Part shown: in pieces, positions 1-7,248 of the stretch
Layout of the letters: each line of letters opens with the position of its first letter
Position numbering within the stretch: the first letter of the stretch is position 1
Translations under genes and position numbers: made by a program
Notes under the pieces: generated by a model
What the model was told of the DNA's origin: nothing
The model's input: only the letters and a program-made list of their open reading frames with translations
Databases searched by the model: none
Source: CAZVJU01 sp964627195
GTDB taxonomy: Bacteria > Patescibacteriota > Microgenomatia > UBA8517
Reading direction: 5' to 3'
NCBI GenBank assembly: GCA_964627195.1
Contig: CAZVJU010000021.1
Span: forward strand, 1-19,036
DNA length: 19,036 nt

Positions 1-1449
1 TTTTTAAGCGGTTACACTCAAAAGCAGAGAGAAATTCTAATAGATACTTTGTTCGCCAGGTTTTTTGATATTTTTGGCTATTACCCAAGGACTGTCGGTT
101 CGTGGTGGACCGATGCCTATTCTCTCTCCTATATGCAGTCACGCTACGGTATCGTCGCAAACCTGGGGGTTTCTGATCAGTTTTCAACCGACGGTTACCG
201 AGTTTGGGGAACTTATTGGTCTACAGCCTATTACCCAGGTAAACTTCATGCAGGAGTTCCCGCTTGGGATAGTGATAACAAAATAAAGCTCGTAATGCTT
301 CAGTGGGCGCCACGCGACCCTCTAAATGGCTATCGAAGTAGTTTATATAGCACACAGGATTATCAAACAATGGGCTTAGCGCTCCCGCATTCATATTTTG
401 AAGAATTATTAAAGCTTTATGCGCTCAGAAACCAAAATGACTTTGGGCAAATGGTTGTCGGTTTTGAAACTGATTTTTCCCCTGAAGTATATGAAACTGG
501 CAGCCAATTTGACGAGCAACTTAAGATAGTAGCCAAATACATTAAAGAGGGAAAAGTCGTTGCCGTTAAAGCAAGCGATTTTGCAGACTGGTACATAGGT
601 AAGTATCCAGGTGTTTCTCCGGCTCATATTTATAAAGCTGCTGACTTTCTTGGCAGTGGAAAGAAGGTCGTGTGGTATCAGTCCACCGAGTATAGGGTGG
701 GAGCTTTGGAAGAAGAAGGCAATTTTAAAATATTCGATTATAGAAAATACCAGTCTGATTATCGCGAGCCTTACTATTTTGTCCCAAATCGAAGTAGTTC
801 TCTCAATATTAACTTACCGTCGCTAGTTGATAGCATAAGCGCTCCGGATGAGAAGGTATTTTATGAAGGTAAAGATTTATCATATGATTATAAGTTTCAG
901 GCTTTAAGTGCATCGGCAAGTCGACAGCTTAAATCTAAAAAATTTGTCGCTGTTTATATTATTATCCCGGTATTGTTGACACTTTTTGTGTATATTAGGG
1001 TATCAAGACGGAAAGCTGCGGCTGTATTGGCATTTTGGCTTCTTGGGAGTAGCTATTGGTATAACCAAAACTTAATTGAATACCAAGTGGCCCACGATGA
1101 AGTGTCCGCTCTAACTAAATTGAGAGACATGGAGTCAGGAGAGGTTCTGGTAGCAAACAGCGAATGTTTGCAGTGCGCCAACTATTCCGATCTCCCATTT
1201 GCCGCATTTTATAACAAACGTGGCTATGTACAAACCCTATCCGATAAGAAGATAAAATATGCAGGCAAAGAGTTGAAGGACGTTGCTCTAGAGGACGCCA
1301 AGAACTTTTTGGCTGAAACTGGTGTAGACTATATTTATCTGGTTAGAATTGGAGATTATGAAGAACTTCTCCCTCATTCTCCCGGAGATTGGGGAGTTGA
1401 GTTGGTTTACGACAACGCTAACGCCCAAATTTGGAAAAAAATAAAATAA
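1..1449 (+). CDS. Membrane-anchored deacetylase/glycoside-hydrolase-like protein, 5' partial
   Basis: The reading frame is open to base 1, so the true start lies outside the window; the TTG at 49 is only an internal codon. The N-terminal part (FGYYPRTVGSWW, then TDAYSLSYM) resembles NodB/GH57-like carbohydrate deacetylase or hydrolase proteins in which a conserved aromatic and Asp-rich segment follows a Gly-Tyr-Pro turn; this is resemblance from memory, not a search. Two hydrophobic segments follow at about bases 940-1005 and 1015-1065. A roughly 120-residue soluble tail comes next, ending in a 'VYDNANAQIWKK' motif of the kind seen at the end of many bacterial membrane glycan proteins. It is followed after one base by a small membrane-protein gene, which suggests an operon. 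Likely role: cell-envelope polysaccharide modification or turnover, substrate unknown. It could also be the tail of a larger GT-C-like protein. Confidence 0.6.
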   Translation, partial: FLSGYTQKQREILIDTLFARFFDIFGYYPRTVGSWWTDAYSLSYMQSRYGIVANLGVSDQFSTDGYRVWGTYWSTAYYPGKLHAGVPAWDSDNKIKLVMLQWAPRDPLNGYRSSLYSTQDYQTMGLALPHSYFEELLKLYALRNQNDFGQMVVGFETDFSPEVYETGSQFDEQLKIVAKYIKEGKVVAVKASDFADWYIGKYPGVSPAHIYKAADFLGSGKKVVWYQSTEYRVGALEEEGNFKIFDYRKYQSDYREPYYFVPNRSSSLNINLPSLVDSISAPDEKVFYEGKDLSYDYKFQALSASASRQLKSKKFVAVYIIIPVLLTLFVYIRVSRRKAAAVLAFWLLGSSYWYNQNLIEYQVAHDEVSALTKLRDMESGEVLVANSECLQCANYSDLPFAAFYNKRGYVQTLSDKKIKYAGKELKDVALEDAKNFLAETGVDYIYLVRIGDYEELLPHSPGDWGVELVYDNANAQIWKKIK

Positions 1450-1450
1450 A

Positions 1451-1870
1451 ATGCACGAACTTGCTACTCATGAGCTTCTTCACGGCGTAATAGCTATCCC
1501 CTTTGTGCTTATTGTGTGGCGAAATACAAAGTCGTTAATTAAAATACTTTTGCTTTTTGTAGTAGCTTATTCAATAGATCTGGATCACTTGCTTGACTAC
1601 TTTTTGTACGCTGGGTCAAATTTTGATTTGGGGTTTTTTCTAAGTAGTGAGTATTTTGCAGCAAGCCATCATGCTTATGTAATCTTTCATGGTTGGGAGT
1701 GGCTTCTAATATTGGGGCTTCTTTCATATCGCGAAAGGTGGAGAGGATTTTTCACAGTTTTGTTTTTTGGTTTAGCTTCTCATTTGGTTCTCGATGCAAT
1801 AAATGTTGGTAATTTTGCTTTTTATTCATTTCTATATAGGCTTATCCGGGGTTTCATATTCTATTCATGA
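1451..1870 (+). CDS. Small YdjM-like membrane protein, putative metal-dependent hydrolase
   Basis: This 139-residue protein has about four hydrophobic segments. Between them lie polar motifs that could bind metal: HELATHELLH near the N-terminus, DLDH at about residue 44, a SHHAYVIFHGWEW stretch in the middle and ASHLVLDAI near residue 109. This pattern resembles the YdjM/DUF457 family of inner-membrane proteins annotated as metal-dependent hydrolases; no reaction is established for this subgroup. It starts one base after the upstream stop and ends in an ATGA overlap with the next gene, so it is probably translated by coupling. There is no Shine-Dalgarno sequence before the ATG. The family call is moderate and the substrate unknown. 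Confidence 0.6.
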   Translation: MHELATHELLHGVIAIPFVLIVWRNTKSLIKILLLFVVAYSIDLDHLLDYFLYAGSNFDLGFFLSSEYFAASHHAYVIFHGWEWLLILGLLSYRERWRGFFTVLFFGLASHLVLDAINVGNFAFYSFLYRLIRGFIFYS

Positions 1871-2634
1871 AAAGAGTTGTTTTTATAACTGGAGGCTCAT
1901 CTGGCCTTGGACTTGAAATATCCAGGCATCTGGCCAGAACTAACTTTAGAGTCTATGCCGGATTTAGAAATAAAAAGCCATTGGCCGTCGTCGGCATAAG
2001 TTTTATAAAAATTGACGTTACCAGAGATTCGGATTGTCATGGTGCTGTGAAAAAGATTGTTGATGCAGAGGGCAGGATAGATGTTTTGATAAACAATGCC
2101 GGGCAGGGAGTTTCCGGTCCATTTGAGAAGTTCACTGCCAGGGACTTCTTAAACTTGGTAGATGTAAACGCGGTGGGTGCATTCAGGTTGGCTAAGGAGG
2201 TATTGCCACAGATGAAATCTCAAAACTCGGGTCTAATAATTAATATCACCTCGCTAAATGGTCTTGTTTCATTTCCTGGCTTTGCAATTTACTCGGCATC
2301 AAAATTTGCCGCCGAAGCTTTTGGCAAAGCTCTGTATTATGAACTCCAGAAATTTGGCATTAAAGTGATAAACCTTGCCCCCGGGGCCATTTACGATCCA
2401 GAGGCAAGCTATGTTGGCCATAAGCCGGCAAGAGAAAAATTTGCCTTTTTAAAGTTCTTGCTGCCAATGATAACCAGGGAGCAAGTAGCAGAAGCAGTTT
2501 TGAAACTAATCAATAAAGAATCTCCACCGTCACAAGTGTCTCTGGGGCGGGATGCCAAACTCATTGGTTTTATTAATAGAATAATACCAAACGCTTTATG
2601 GAATAAGATTATGCTTTTTATTTGGAACAAATGA
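1867..2634 (+). CDS. Classical short-chain dehydrogenase/reductase (SDR)
   Basis: A full-length 255-residue NAD(P)-dependent oxidoreductase of the classical SDR family. The cofactor-binding TGGSSGLG lies at residues 8-15 and NNAG at 76-79. The catalytic tetrad is present: Asn101 (in DVNAVG), Ser129 (in NITS), Tyr142 and Lys146 (in YSASK). The PGAI segment after the active site is also typical. The substrate cannot be read from the sequence; within a glycan locus it could reduce a sugar, lipid or polyprenyl intermediate, but that is inference. The ATG overlaps the upstream stop as ATGA, and the downstream glycosyltransferase starts in the same way, so the three genes are probably co-translated. 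Confidence 0.9.
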   Translation: MKRVVFITGGSSGLGLEISRHLARTNFRVYAGFRNKKPLAVVGISFIKIDVTRDSDCHGAVKKIVDAEGRIDVLINNAGQGVSGPFEKFTARDFLNLVDVNAVGAFRLAKEVLPQMKSQNSGLIINITSLNGLVSFPGFAIYSASKFAAEAFGKALYYELQKFGIKVINLAPGAIYDPEASYVGHKPAREKFAFLKFLLPMITREQVAEAVLKLINKESPPSQVSLGRDAKLIGFINRIIPNALWNKIMLFIWNK

Positions 2635-3650
2635 AAAAAGCTCTTCCCGGTATTTCGGTTGTGACAGCATCGTATTCCGGTTCTTTAAAAACACTTAATA
2701 AATGCCTTGAAATTGTCAGAAGCCAAAGTTATCCGCAGACGAAAATAGAAATAATAATAGGTCACGGTGGCAGTAAGCGCGAAATTACTCCGATTACCCA
2801 AAAATATAAAGCTAAATACGTGCTTATTCCAAAAGCTAAACAGAACGCCGAGTATAATCGCGGGGTTGCCTTTAGCAAGGCCAAAAACGAACTGGCACTT
2901 ATTTTAGATCATGACAATTTTATGCCGACTAAAAATTTTCTAAGGGAATATGTAGAACCGTTTTTGAAACACAAGGAATTAGTTGCAGTCGAAAGCGCCT
3001 ATTATCACTACGGCAAAGCACTTCCACTTTTAGACCGATATTTCGCCCTCTTTGGATGTCTGGATCCGCTCCCATATTACTTTGGTAAAACAGACCGCAT
3101 GATGTGGACTTCTAGAAAATGGAATCTACTGGGAAAGTCTAGGGAATATAAAAATTATTATTTAGTAAAGTTTGATAAAAACCCGCGAAAAATTCCGACA
3201 ATCGGTACGAATGGTTGTATGATGCGTCGTGCCCTTGTGGTCAAAAATGCCGATGTTCGCCCCGCTCACCATTACCCAATAGACGTCATGGTAGATGTAA
3301 TAACAAAGGGTCACAACACCTTTGCGTTTACTAAAAATTCTTTGACCCACCTTACGAGTTCGCGGGGACTTATTTCTTTTTTATATAGACGCCTTAAGTT
3401 CATGAAGCAATATCACTTTGAAGAAAACAAAAACCGTCGTTACAGTGTTTACATGAAGGGAGATTATTTAAAACTTTTAAAATTTATTATTTATTCGCTA
3501 ACTTTTGTCAAGCCAACTTATGATGCTACGCGCGGATTTTTGAAGGTTCCCGACCTTGCTTGGTTTGTTCATCCTTTTATGTGTTTGGGGATAACTATAG
3601 TTTATGTGTTTGGAATCTTAGACGGTCAGCTTTTAAAGCGAGGTGATTAG
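2631..3650 (+). CDS. Family 2 glycosyltransferase (GT-A fold)
   Basis: This 339-residue protein opens with the GT2 first strand (ISVVTASYSG), and its DXD-type metal and nucleotide-sugar site is LDHDN at residues 92-96. A TNGCMMRR stretch follows in the acceptor-side half, and the C-terminus (IVYVFGIL region) is hydrophobic and may contact the membrane. It should transfer a sugar from a nucleotide donor to a lipid-linked or surface glycan in the cytoplasm. I chose the ATG at 2631, which makes the ATGA overlap common in this locus, over the in-frame TTG at 2622 three codons earlier. The donor is unknown. It ends three bases before the oppositely oriented Nudix gene, and I see no terminator hairpin in that junction. 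Confidence 0.88.
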   Translation: MKKALPGISVVTASYSGSLKTLNKCLEIVRSQSYPQTKIEIIIGHGGSKREITPITQKYKAKYVLIPKAKQNAEYNRGVAFSKAKNELALILDHDNFMPTKNFLREYVEPFLKHKELVAVESAYYHYGKALPLLDRYFALFGCLDPLPYYFGKTDRMMWTSRKWNLLGKSREYKNYYLVKFDKNPRKIPTIGTNGCMMRRALVVKNADVRPAHHYPIDVMVDVITKGHNTFAFTKNSLTHLTSSRGLISFLYRRLKFMKQYHFEENKNRRYSVYMKGDYLKLLKFIIYSLTFVKPTYDATRGFLKVPDLAWFVHPFMCLGITIVYVFGILDGQLLKRGD

Positions 3651-3653
3651 AAT

Positions 3654-4256
3654 TTAAATCTCTATATCTTTTAGATGTCTAATTGCATTTCTCATTGCAA
3701 CGCCATGGTTAAAGGCAGTATCTTCGGGAATTTGTTCTTCGGAGTCAATCCACAAATATTCAATTGCCTCATCTCCGGAGGGCTGGGGTTGTTCGTCAAT
3801 TTGGACAAGATAAGTTAAAGTAATTGCCTGTTTTGTAGGGTCAAAGCCGTAACCTTCAGCCTGGCTGGAGTTTGCATGAGCATACATTTGAAGAAAGAAA
3901 GGTGAATGGTCAGTTGCCTTTCCGAAGTGGGCAAAGCCATGTACGTTTAAGTCTTTGATAAGGTGCCTCCGAATTGCATCATTTGGATACTCGTCTTTAA
4001 AAATCCTTCCGCCTACGATGGCAAGTTTGCCGGCCTGTGACCCGGTTCCCCTTTTAATTATTCCTATCTCATATCCCCGTTCGGTATGTCGAACCGGGAT
4101 AACATCAACACAAGAAATAGGCATATTGGGTATGATAATTTCATCTAATACTATCGAGTTGATTCTCCCCTCAGAGTCTACCAGGTTGTTTCTTTGTGCT
4201 AATTCCCTGACTAAAATATCGGTCGAGTATTTTGCTAGTTCTGTCTCGGTGCGCAT
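3654..4256 (-). CDS. Nudix-fold protein with degenerate box, GDP-mannose hydrolase-like
   Basis: A 200-residue protein. The Nudix box region runs from Gly83 to Val105: Gly83 and Glu89 fit the pattern (GRIFKDE), but the catalytic core REUxEExGU reads R97-H98-L-I-K101-D102-L-N104, so the three usual metal-ligand glutamates are replaced. The GGRIxKDE part resembles the variant box of GDP-mannose mannosyl hydrolases (Gmm/NudD), which are active with an altered box; that is known of the family, while its application here is inference. It is longer than Gmm by about 40 N-terminal residues. The ATG at 4256 was chosen over TTG at 4262 because the predicted transcription start lies between them. It is divergent from the dehydrogenase gene and converges on the GT2 gene. 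It may hydrolyse a GDP-sugar, or be an inactive binding protein. Confidence 0.78.
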   Translation of the reverse strand: MRTETELAKYSTDILVRELAQRNNLVDSEGRINSIVLDEIIIPNMPISCVDVIPVRHTERGYEIGIIKRGTGSQAGKLAIVGGRIFKDEYPNDAIRRHLIKDLNVHGFAHFGKATDHSPFFLQMYAHANSSQAEGYGFDPTKQAITLTYLVQIDEQPQPSGDEAIEYLWIDSEEQIPEDTAFNHGVAMRNAIRHLKDIEI

Positions 4257-4265
4257 TAGCAAAGC

Positions 4266-4274
4266 ATTGTATCA
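4266..4274 (-). promoter_or_regulatory. Extended -10 promoter for the degenerate Nudix gene
   Basis: On the minus strand this reads TGA-TACAAT, an extended -10 with five of six consensus bases. No good -35 is seen at 16-18 bases upstream, which is typical for extended -10 promoters. The expected start of transcription falls at about 4259-4260, only 3-4 bases before the ATG at 4256, which predicts a near-leaderless message. Confidence 0.5.
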
Positions 4275-4301
4275 TACGACCAAAGACACGTTCAGGAGCT
4301 G

Positions 4302-4330
4302 TTGATTTCTCTTGAAGCTTCTAGTACTAT
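4302..4330 (+). promoter_or_regulatory. Putative sigma70-type promoter for the dehydrogenase operon
   Basis: TTGATT at 4302-4307 and TACTAT at 4325-4330 are separated by exactly 17 bases, and each matches four of six consensus positions. The predicted transcription start at about 4336-4337 lies 3-4 bases before the ATG at 4340. It is back to back with the minus-strand promoter, with the two -10 elements about 50 bases apart. Confidence 0.42.
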
Positions 4331-4339
4331 GTTGGCACC

Positions 4340-5637
4340 ATGAAGATAGCGGGGGTAACAAAGATAGGACAACCAATCTTCTCAGGATTGGTTTATGCAC
4401 TTGAATATTTATCTCAGAATGCACAAAGTGTTGGTGTTAAAGTCGCAGTTATTGGTTTGGGAAGGGTGGGTCTGCCTCTTGCGCTGGTAATGGCTGNNNN
4501 NNNNNNGAAGGATGTCAGGTTATAGGTGTTGATATTGATAAAAAAAAAATTAAGGCGATTTCCCAAGGAATACTGCCTTTTCTAGAGGAAGGGGTACTGG
4601 CACTTCTTGAAAGAAATCTTAATAAAGATTTTACGCTAGGTACTAACGATCAGCTGAGTAGTTGCGATGCGGTCTTTATTACAGTTGGAACACTATTAAG
4701 TGACAAGCTATTGCCCGATCATTCAGCAGTAGTCGAAGTAGTCGAGGATATCGCCCCGCGGCTAAAGGACGGATCGTTGATCGTTCTTAGAAGTACTGTT
4801 GAGCCGAAGACAACGAGAAAGATTTTCAAGCTGATCAAGAAGAAGACCACTAAAGATATACATCTAGTTTACGCCCCGGAGAGAATAGCTGAAGGGTTCG
4901 CAGTCAAGGAACTATATGAACTACCACAGATCATAGGAAGTTTTGATGATATCTCGTTTGACAAAGCATCGGAAATTTTTTCCTTATTTGTTTCTCAAGT
5001 TATCAAAACAGATCCTTTGACTGCGGAGTTGGCAAAACTAACCTTAAATACATATCGATATGCTCGATTTGCCCTTGCCAATGAGCTTATGATGATCGCC
5101 AATCATCACGGCAAAGATATTTATGACGTATTGAAAATTGCGAACAAGGATTATATAAGAGGAGGCATACCCTCTCCAGGTTTCGCTGCTGGACCTTGTT
5201 TAGTGAAAGACAGTTTCTTTATTCGGCACAACACGCCTTATAACGACGTTATTTATGGGTCGTATTTAATAAACGATAGATTGCCGGAATATATAGTGTC
5301 AGAATTAAATAAAAGAACTAAGTTAAAAAATCAGAAGATAGCGTTATTGGGATTGACTTTCAAAAAGAATGTAGACGACACTAGGGGATCGTTGTCGATG
5401 AAGTTATACGATCTTCTGGAGAAAAAAAGCAAGAGCGTATCGGTACACGACCCATACGTTGCAAAGGGAGAATTGAAGAAAGTATTGAAAAATGCTGATG
5501 TAATTATAATTTCGGTAAATCATGATGAATATACCAACCTTACTTCTGAAGGCATTAAACATATGGTGGGTAATAAAGTGTTAATATGCGATATGTGGAA
5601 CGTTTTAGGGAAGGGACAGATCTTTTTCGACTTGTAA
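4340..5637 (+). CDS. Nucleotide-sugar dehydrogenase (UDP-sugar 6-dehydrogenase family), split by a sequence gap
   Basis: It oxidises C6 of a nucleotide sugar twice with NAD+ to give a uronic acid. The N-terminal Rossmann site is VIGLGRVGLP, followed after the gap by VIGVDID. Further family marks are RSTVEP, APERIAEG, the AELAKLTLNTYRYARFA region, the active-site Cys at codon 5197-5199 in GPCLVKD, and GLTFKKNVDDTRGS in the C-terminal domain. The motif style is closest to UDP-N-acetylmannosamine or UDP-glucose dehydrogenases, and the substrate is unresolved. The ten-N gap at 4497-4506 puts the two halves in different frames. A true gap of two bases restores one frame without alignment gaps, giving about 429 residues, the usual size. 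The N-terminus carries about 32 residues before the Rossmann strand, longer than usual. The gene is probably intact in the organism. Confidence 0.9.
4371..4393 (+). repeat. Perfect 8-bp inverted repeat in the 5' coding region
   Basis: AACCAATC (4371-4378) pairs with GATTGGTT (4386-4393) around a seven-base loop. It starts 31 bases after the dehydrogenase ATG, within the unusual N-terminal extension. A hairpin here could affect initiation on a nearly leaderless message, but it may be chance. Confidence 0.35.
4497..4506. other. Assembly gap of ten N
   Basis: Ten N inside the dehydrogenase gene. The run is probably a fixed-length scaffold placeholder, because ten bases break the reading frame while two bases restore it exactly. 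A run of ten A lies 33 bases further on at 4540-4549 and may have contributed to the assembly break. Confidence 0.97.
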
Positions 5638-5660
5638 ACAAACAATGCGTACTATATAAT
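5632..5660 (+). promoter_or_regulatory. Strong sigma70-type promoter for the Nudix-epimerase genes
   Basis: TTGTAA (5632-5637, four of six) and a perfect TATAAT (5655-5660) are separated by 17 bases. The -35 overlaps the stop codon of the dehydrogenase. The predicted start at about 5666-5667 is about 6 bases before the ATG at 5673, which supports that start codon and rules against the longer open frame from 5586. Confidence 0.65.
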
Positions 5661-5672
5661 ATTCACACAAAC

Positions 5673-6266
5673 ATGGCCGCAGAGACTCCGAAAATTCTTA
5701 GAGAAGAAGAAGTATTAGACAATGATTTTTTTGCTGTGGTTAAAAGAACTGTCACGGACCCAGACGGAAAAGCTCGGGAACAGCTGGTATGGGATAGAAG
5801 AGGGAAAGGGTTTAGTGCAGTAGTAGTTAGAACTGGATCAGGAGAATTTCTCCTCGTTCAAGAGCCAAAGTATGGACATACGACACCAGAGGGTACTCTT
5901 CAAAACTTTCTCACTATTCCTACAGGCGGAATCAAAAAAGGTGAAGCTGCGGAAGTAGCTGCTAGAAGAGAATTGCTGGAAGAAGCTGGTTATATAGCAG
6001 AAGAGTTGGTGCTCTTAAGAGGAGCCGTGGTGGAGTTTCCAGACAAAATAGATGGCGGTGATCACAATATTTTTTTGGCTGATAATGCTACCAAAGTCCA
6101 AGAGCCTGAAGGAAAAGTGATATTAGTTACACGCAAACAACTCGAGGAGTTAGTAGATGGAAAAACAATAGACGAACAAATTACTAGTCTGAAATTAGAT
6201 ATCGCAATGAGTATGCTTGGTATTGTGTTGGCCCTTAGGTACTTGGATAAAAATGAACAAGAGTAA
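5673..6266 (+). CDS. Canonical Nudix hydrolase, ADP-ribose/nucleotide-sugar pyrophosphatase-like
   Basis: A 197-residue protein with a perfect Nudix box at residues 85-107: G-x5-E-x7-REL-LEEAG-Y. The preceding strand (VLLVQEPKYG-like: FLLVQEPKYG) and the overall length match the ADP-ribose pyrophosphatase / nucleoside-diphosphate-sugar hydrolase group, which cleaves the pyrophosphate in NDP-X. The open frame continues upstream to 5586, but that stretch overlaps the dehydrogenase in another frame, and a strong promoter fires just before 5673, so I chose 5673. Lying between a sugar dehydrogenase and an epimerase, it may trim or recycle a nucleotide sugar, though general housekeeping is equally possible. 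The next gene starts 14 bases before its stop. Confidence 0.88.
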   Translation: MAAETPKILREEEVLDNDFFAVVKRTVTDPDGKAREQLVWDRRGKGFSAVVVRTGSGEFLLVQEPKYGHTTPEGTLQNFLTIPTGGIKKGEAAEVAARRELLEEAGYIAEELVLLRGAVVEFPDKIDGGDHNIFLADNATKVQEPEGKVILVTRKQLEELVDGKTIDEQITSLKLDIAMSMLGIVLALRYLDKNEQE

Positions 6267-7248
6267 CCTTAAAATACTAGTGACAGGTGGAAGTGGGTAT
6301 GTGGGCAGTAGAGTTACGGAGCGGTTGTTTGATTTAGGTTATAAAGTATCAATTGTTGACAAAGTTGAGCCAAAAGAAAGAGGCATAATATTTTCGAAGA
6401 AGATTAAAGCTACGATAGGAGATCTGAGAGATTCAAAAGTCGCAGATAAATCTCTTAAAGATATAGACCTTGTAGTCCACCTTGCGGCGAATATTGGATC
6501 TCTTACCTACATGCGCGATCATCAGGCTGAAATTTTGCAGGAAAATAGTGCAATAGACGCGACACTTTATCCTGCAATGGTTAAGGCTAAAATAAAATGT
6601 GTGGTTTACTCTTCCAGCTCTATGGTTTTTCAAAAATCGAGCGTTTACCCGTATAGGGAAAGCGACATTGATAAGGTTAATTTCCCCACCAATGTTTACG
6701 GTATGTCTAAGCTCGTGGGTGAATATTTTTGCAAATCGTATAAAGAACAATATGGACTTAATTATGTAATCATGCGCTATCACAATATTTATGGTGAAGG
6801 GGAAGATTCAAAAGGCTCAACCCCGGGAGACATCCACGTTATTCCTGCATTAGTCGAAAAAGTGTTAAAGGGACAGTATCCACTAGAACTACTTGGTAAC
6901 CCGGACGCTACCAGGCCGTTTACTTACATTGACGATGCGGTATATGCCACAGTTAGGTTAGTTGAAGGCGTAATGCGAGGAGATCGAAAAGTAATTAACG
7001 AAGATTTCAATATCGGGCCGGCAGACGCAACCAAGATCATTGATCTTGCTAAATTAATATGGAAAGTCTCGGGAGACAAACGGTCATTTAAATTTAAGTC
7101 TGTCGAGACTACTGCGATAACGGCAGATAGGCGAGAAATGAACCCCGAAAAATTAACCGCCTCAACACACTGGAAACCAAAAGTTAGTTTGGAGGAAGGT
7201 ATTCTAGTGGTATTTAAATGGTTAAACGAAAGATCCCCAGGAATTTAA
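6253..7248 (+). CDS. NAD-dependent nucleotide-sugar epimerase/dehydratase (extended SDR)
   Basis: A 331-residue extended SDR enzyme. It has the cofactor site GGSGYVG at residues 12-18, a HLAAN segment at 76-80, active-site serines in SSSS at 120-123, and the catalytic Tyr149/Lys153 in YGMSK. The substrate half has NIYGEGE, TRPFTYIDDA and a terminal W-P-K-V-S-L-E-E-G pattern typical of sugar epimerases. It probably epimerises or dehydrates an NDP-hexose or NDP-uronic acid made by the dehydrogenase upstream; the exact reaction cannot be read. The ATG at 6253 was chosen over an in-frame ATG at 6217, because 6253 begins directly at the canonical MNKSNLKILVTGG start. It overlaps the Nudix gene by 14 bases and the following glycosyltransferase by 31. 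Confidence 0.9.
   Translation: MNKSNLKILVTGGSGYVGSRVTERLFDLGYKVSIVDKVEPKERGIIFSKKIKATIGDLRDSKVADKSLKDIDLVVHLAANIGSLTYMRDHQAEILQENSAIDATLYPAMVKAKIKCVVYSSSSMVFQKSSVYPYRESDIDKVNFPTNVYGMSKLVGEYFCKSYKEQYGLNYVIMRYHNIYGEGEDSKGSTPGDIHVIPALVEKVLKGQYPLELLGNPDATRPFTYIDDAVYATVRLVEGVMRGDRKVINEDFNIGPADATKIIDLAKLIWKVSGDKRSFKFKSVETTAITADRREMNPEKLTASTHWKPKVSLEEGILVVFKWLNERSPGI

Noticed and set aside
3645..3681. Terminator between the GT2 gene and the convergent Nudix gene
   Set aside because: Only a 6-bp AT-rich stem (ATTAGA/TCTAAT) with a loop of about 25 bases is present, without a T tract.
4340..4525. Separate 61-codon gene ending in the gap region
   Set aside because: The stop appears only because ten N shift the frame; the sequence is the Rossmann N-terminus of the dehydrogenase.
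5586..5672. Longer start for the canonical Nudix gene
   Set aside because: It overlaps the dehydrogenase in another frame, and a strong promoter places the transcript start after it.
6217..6252. Upstream ATG for the epimerase
   Set aside because: The 12 extra residues lie inside the Nudix gene and do not resemble the usual start of this enzyme family; ATG 6253 begins at the canonical Rossmann strand.
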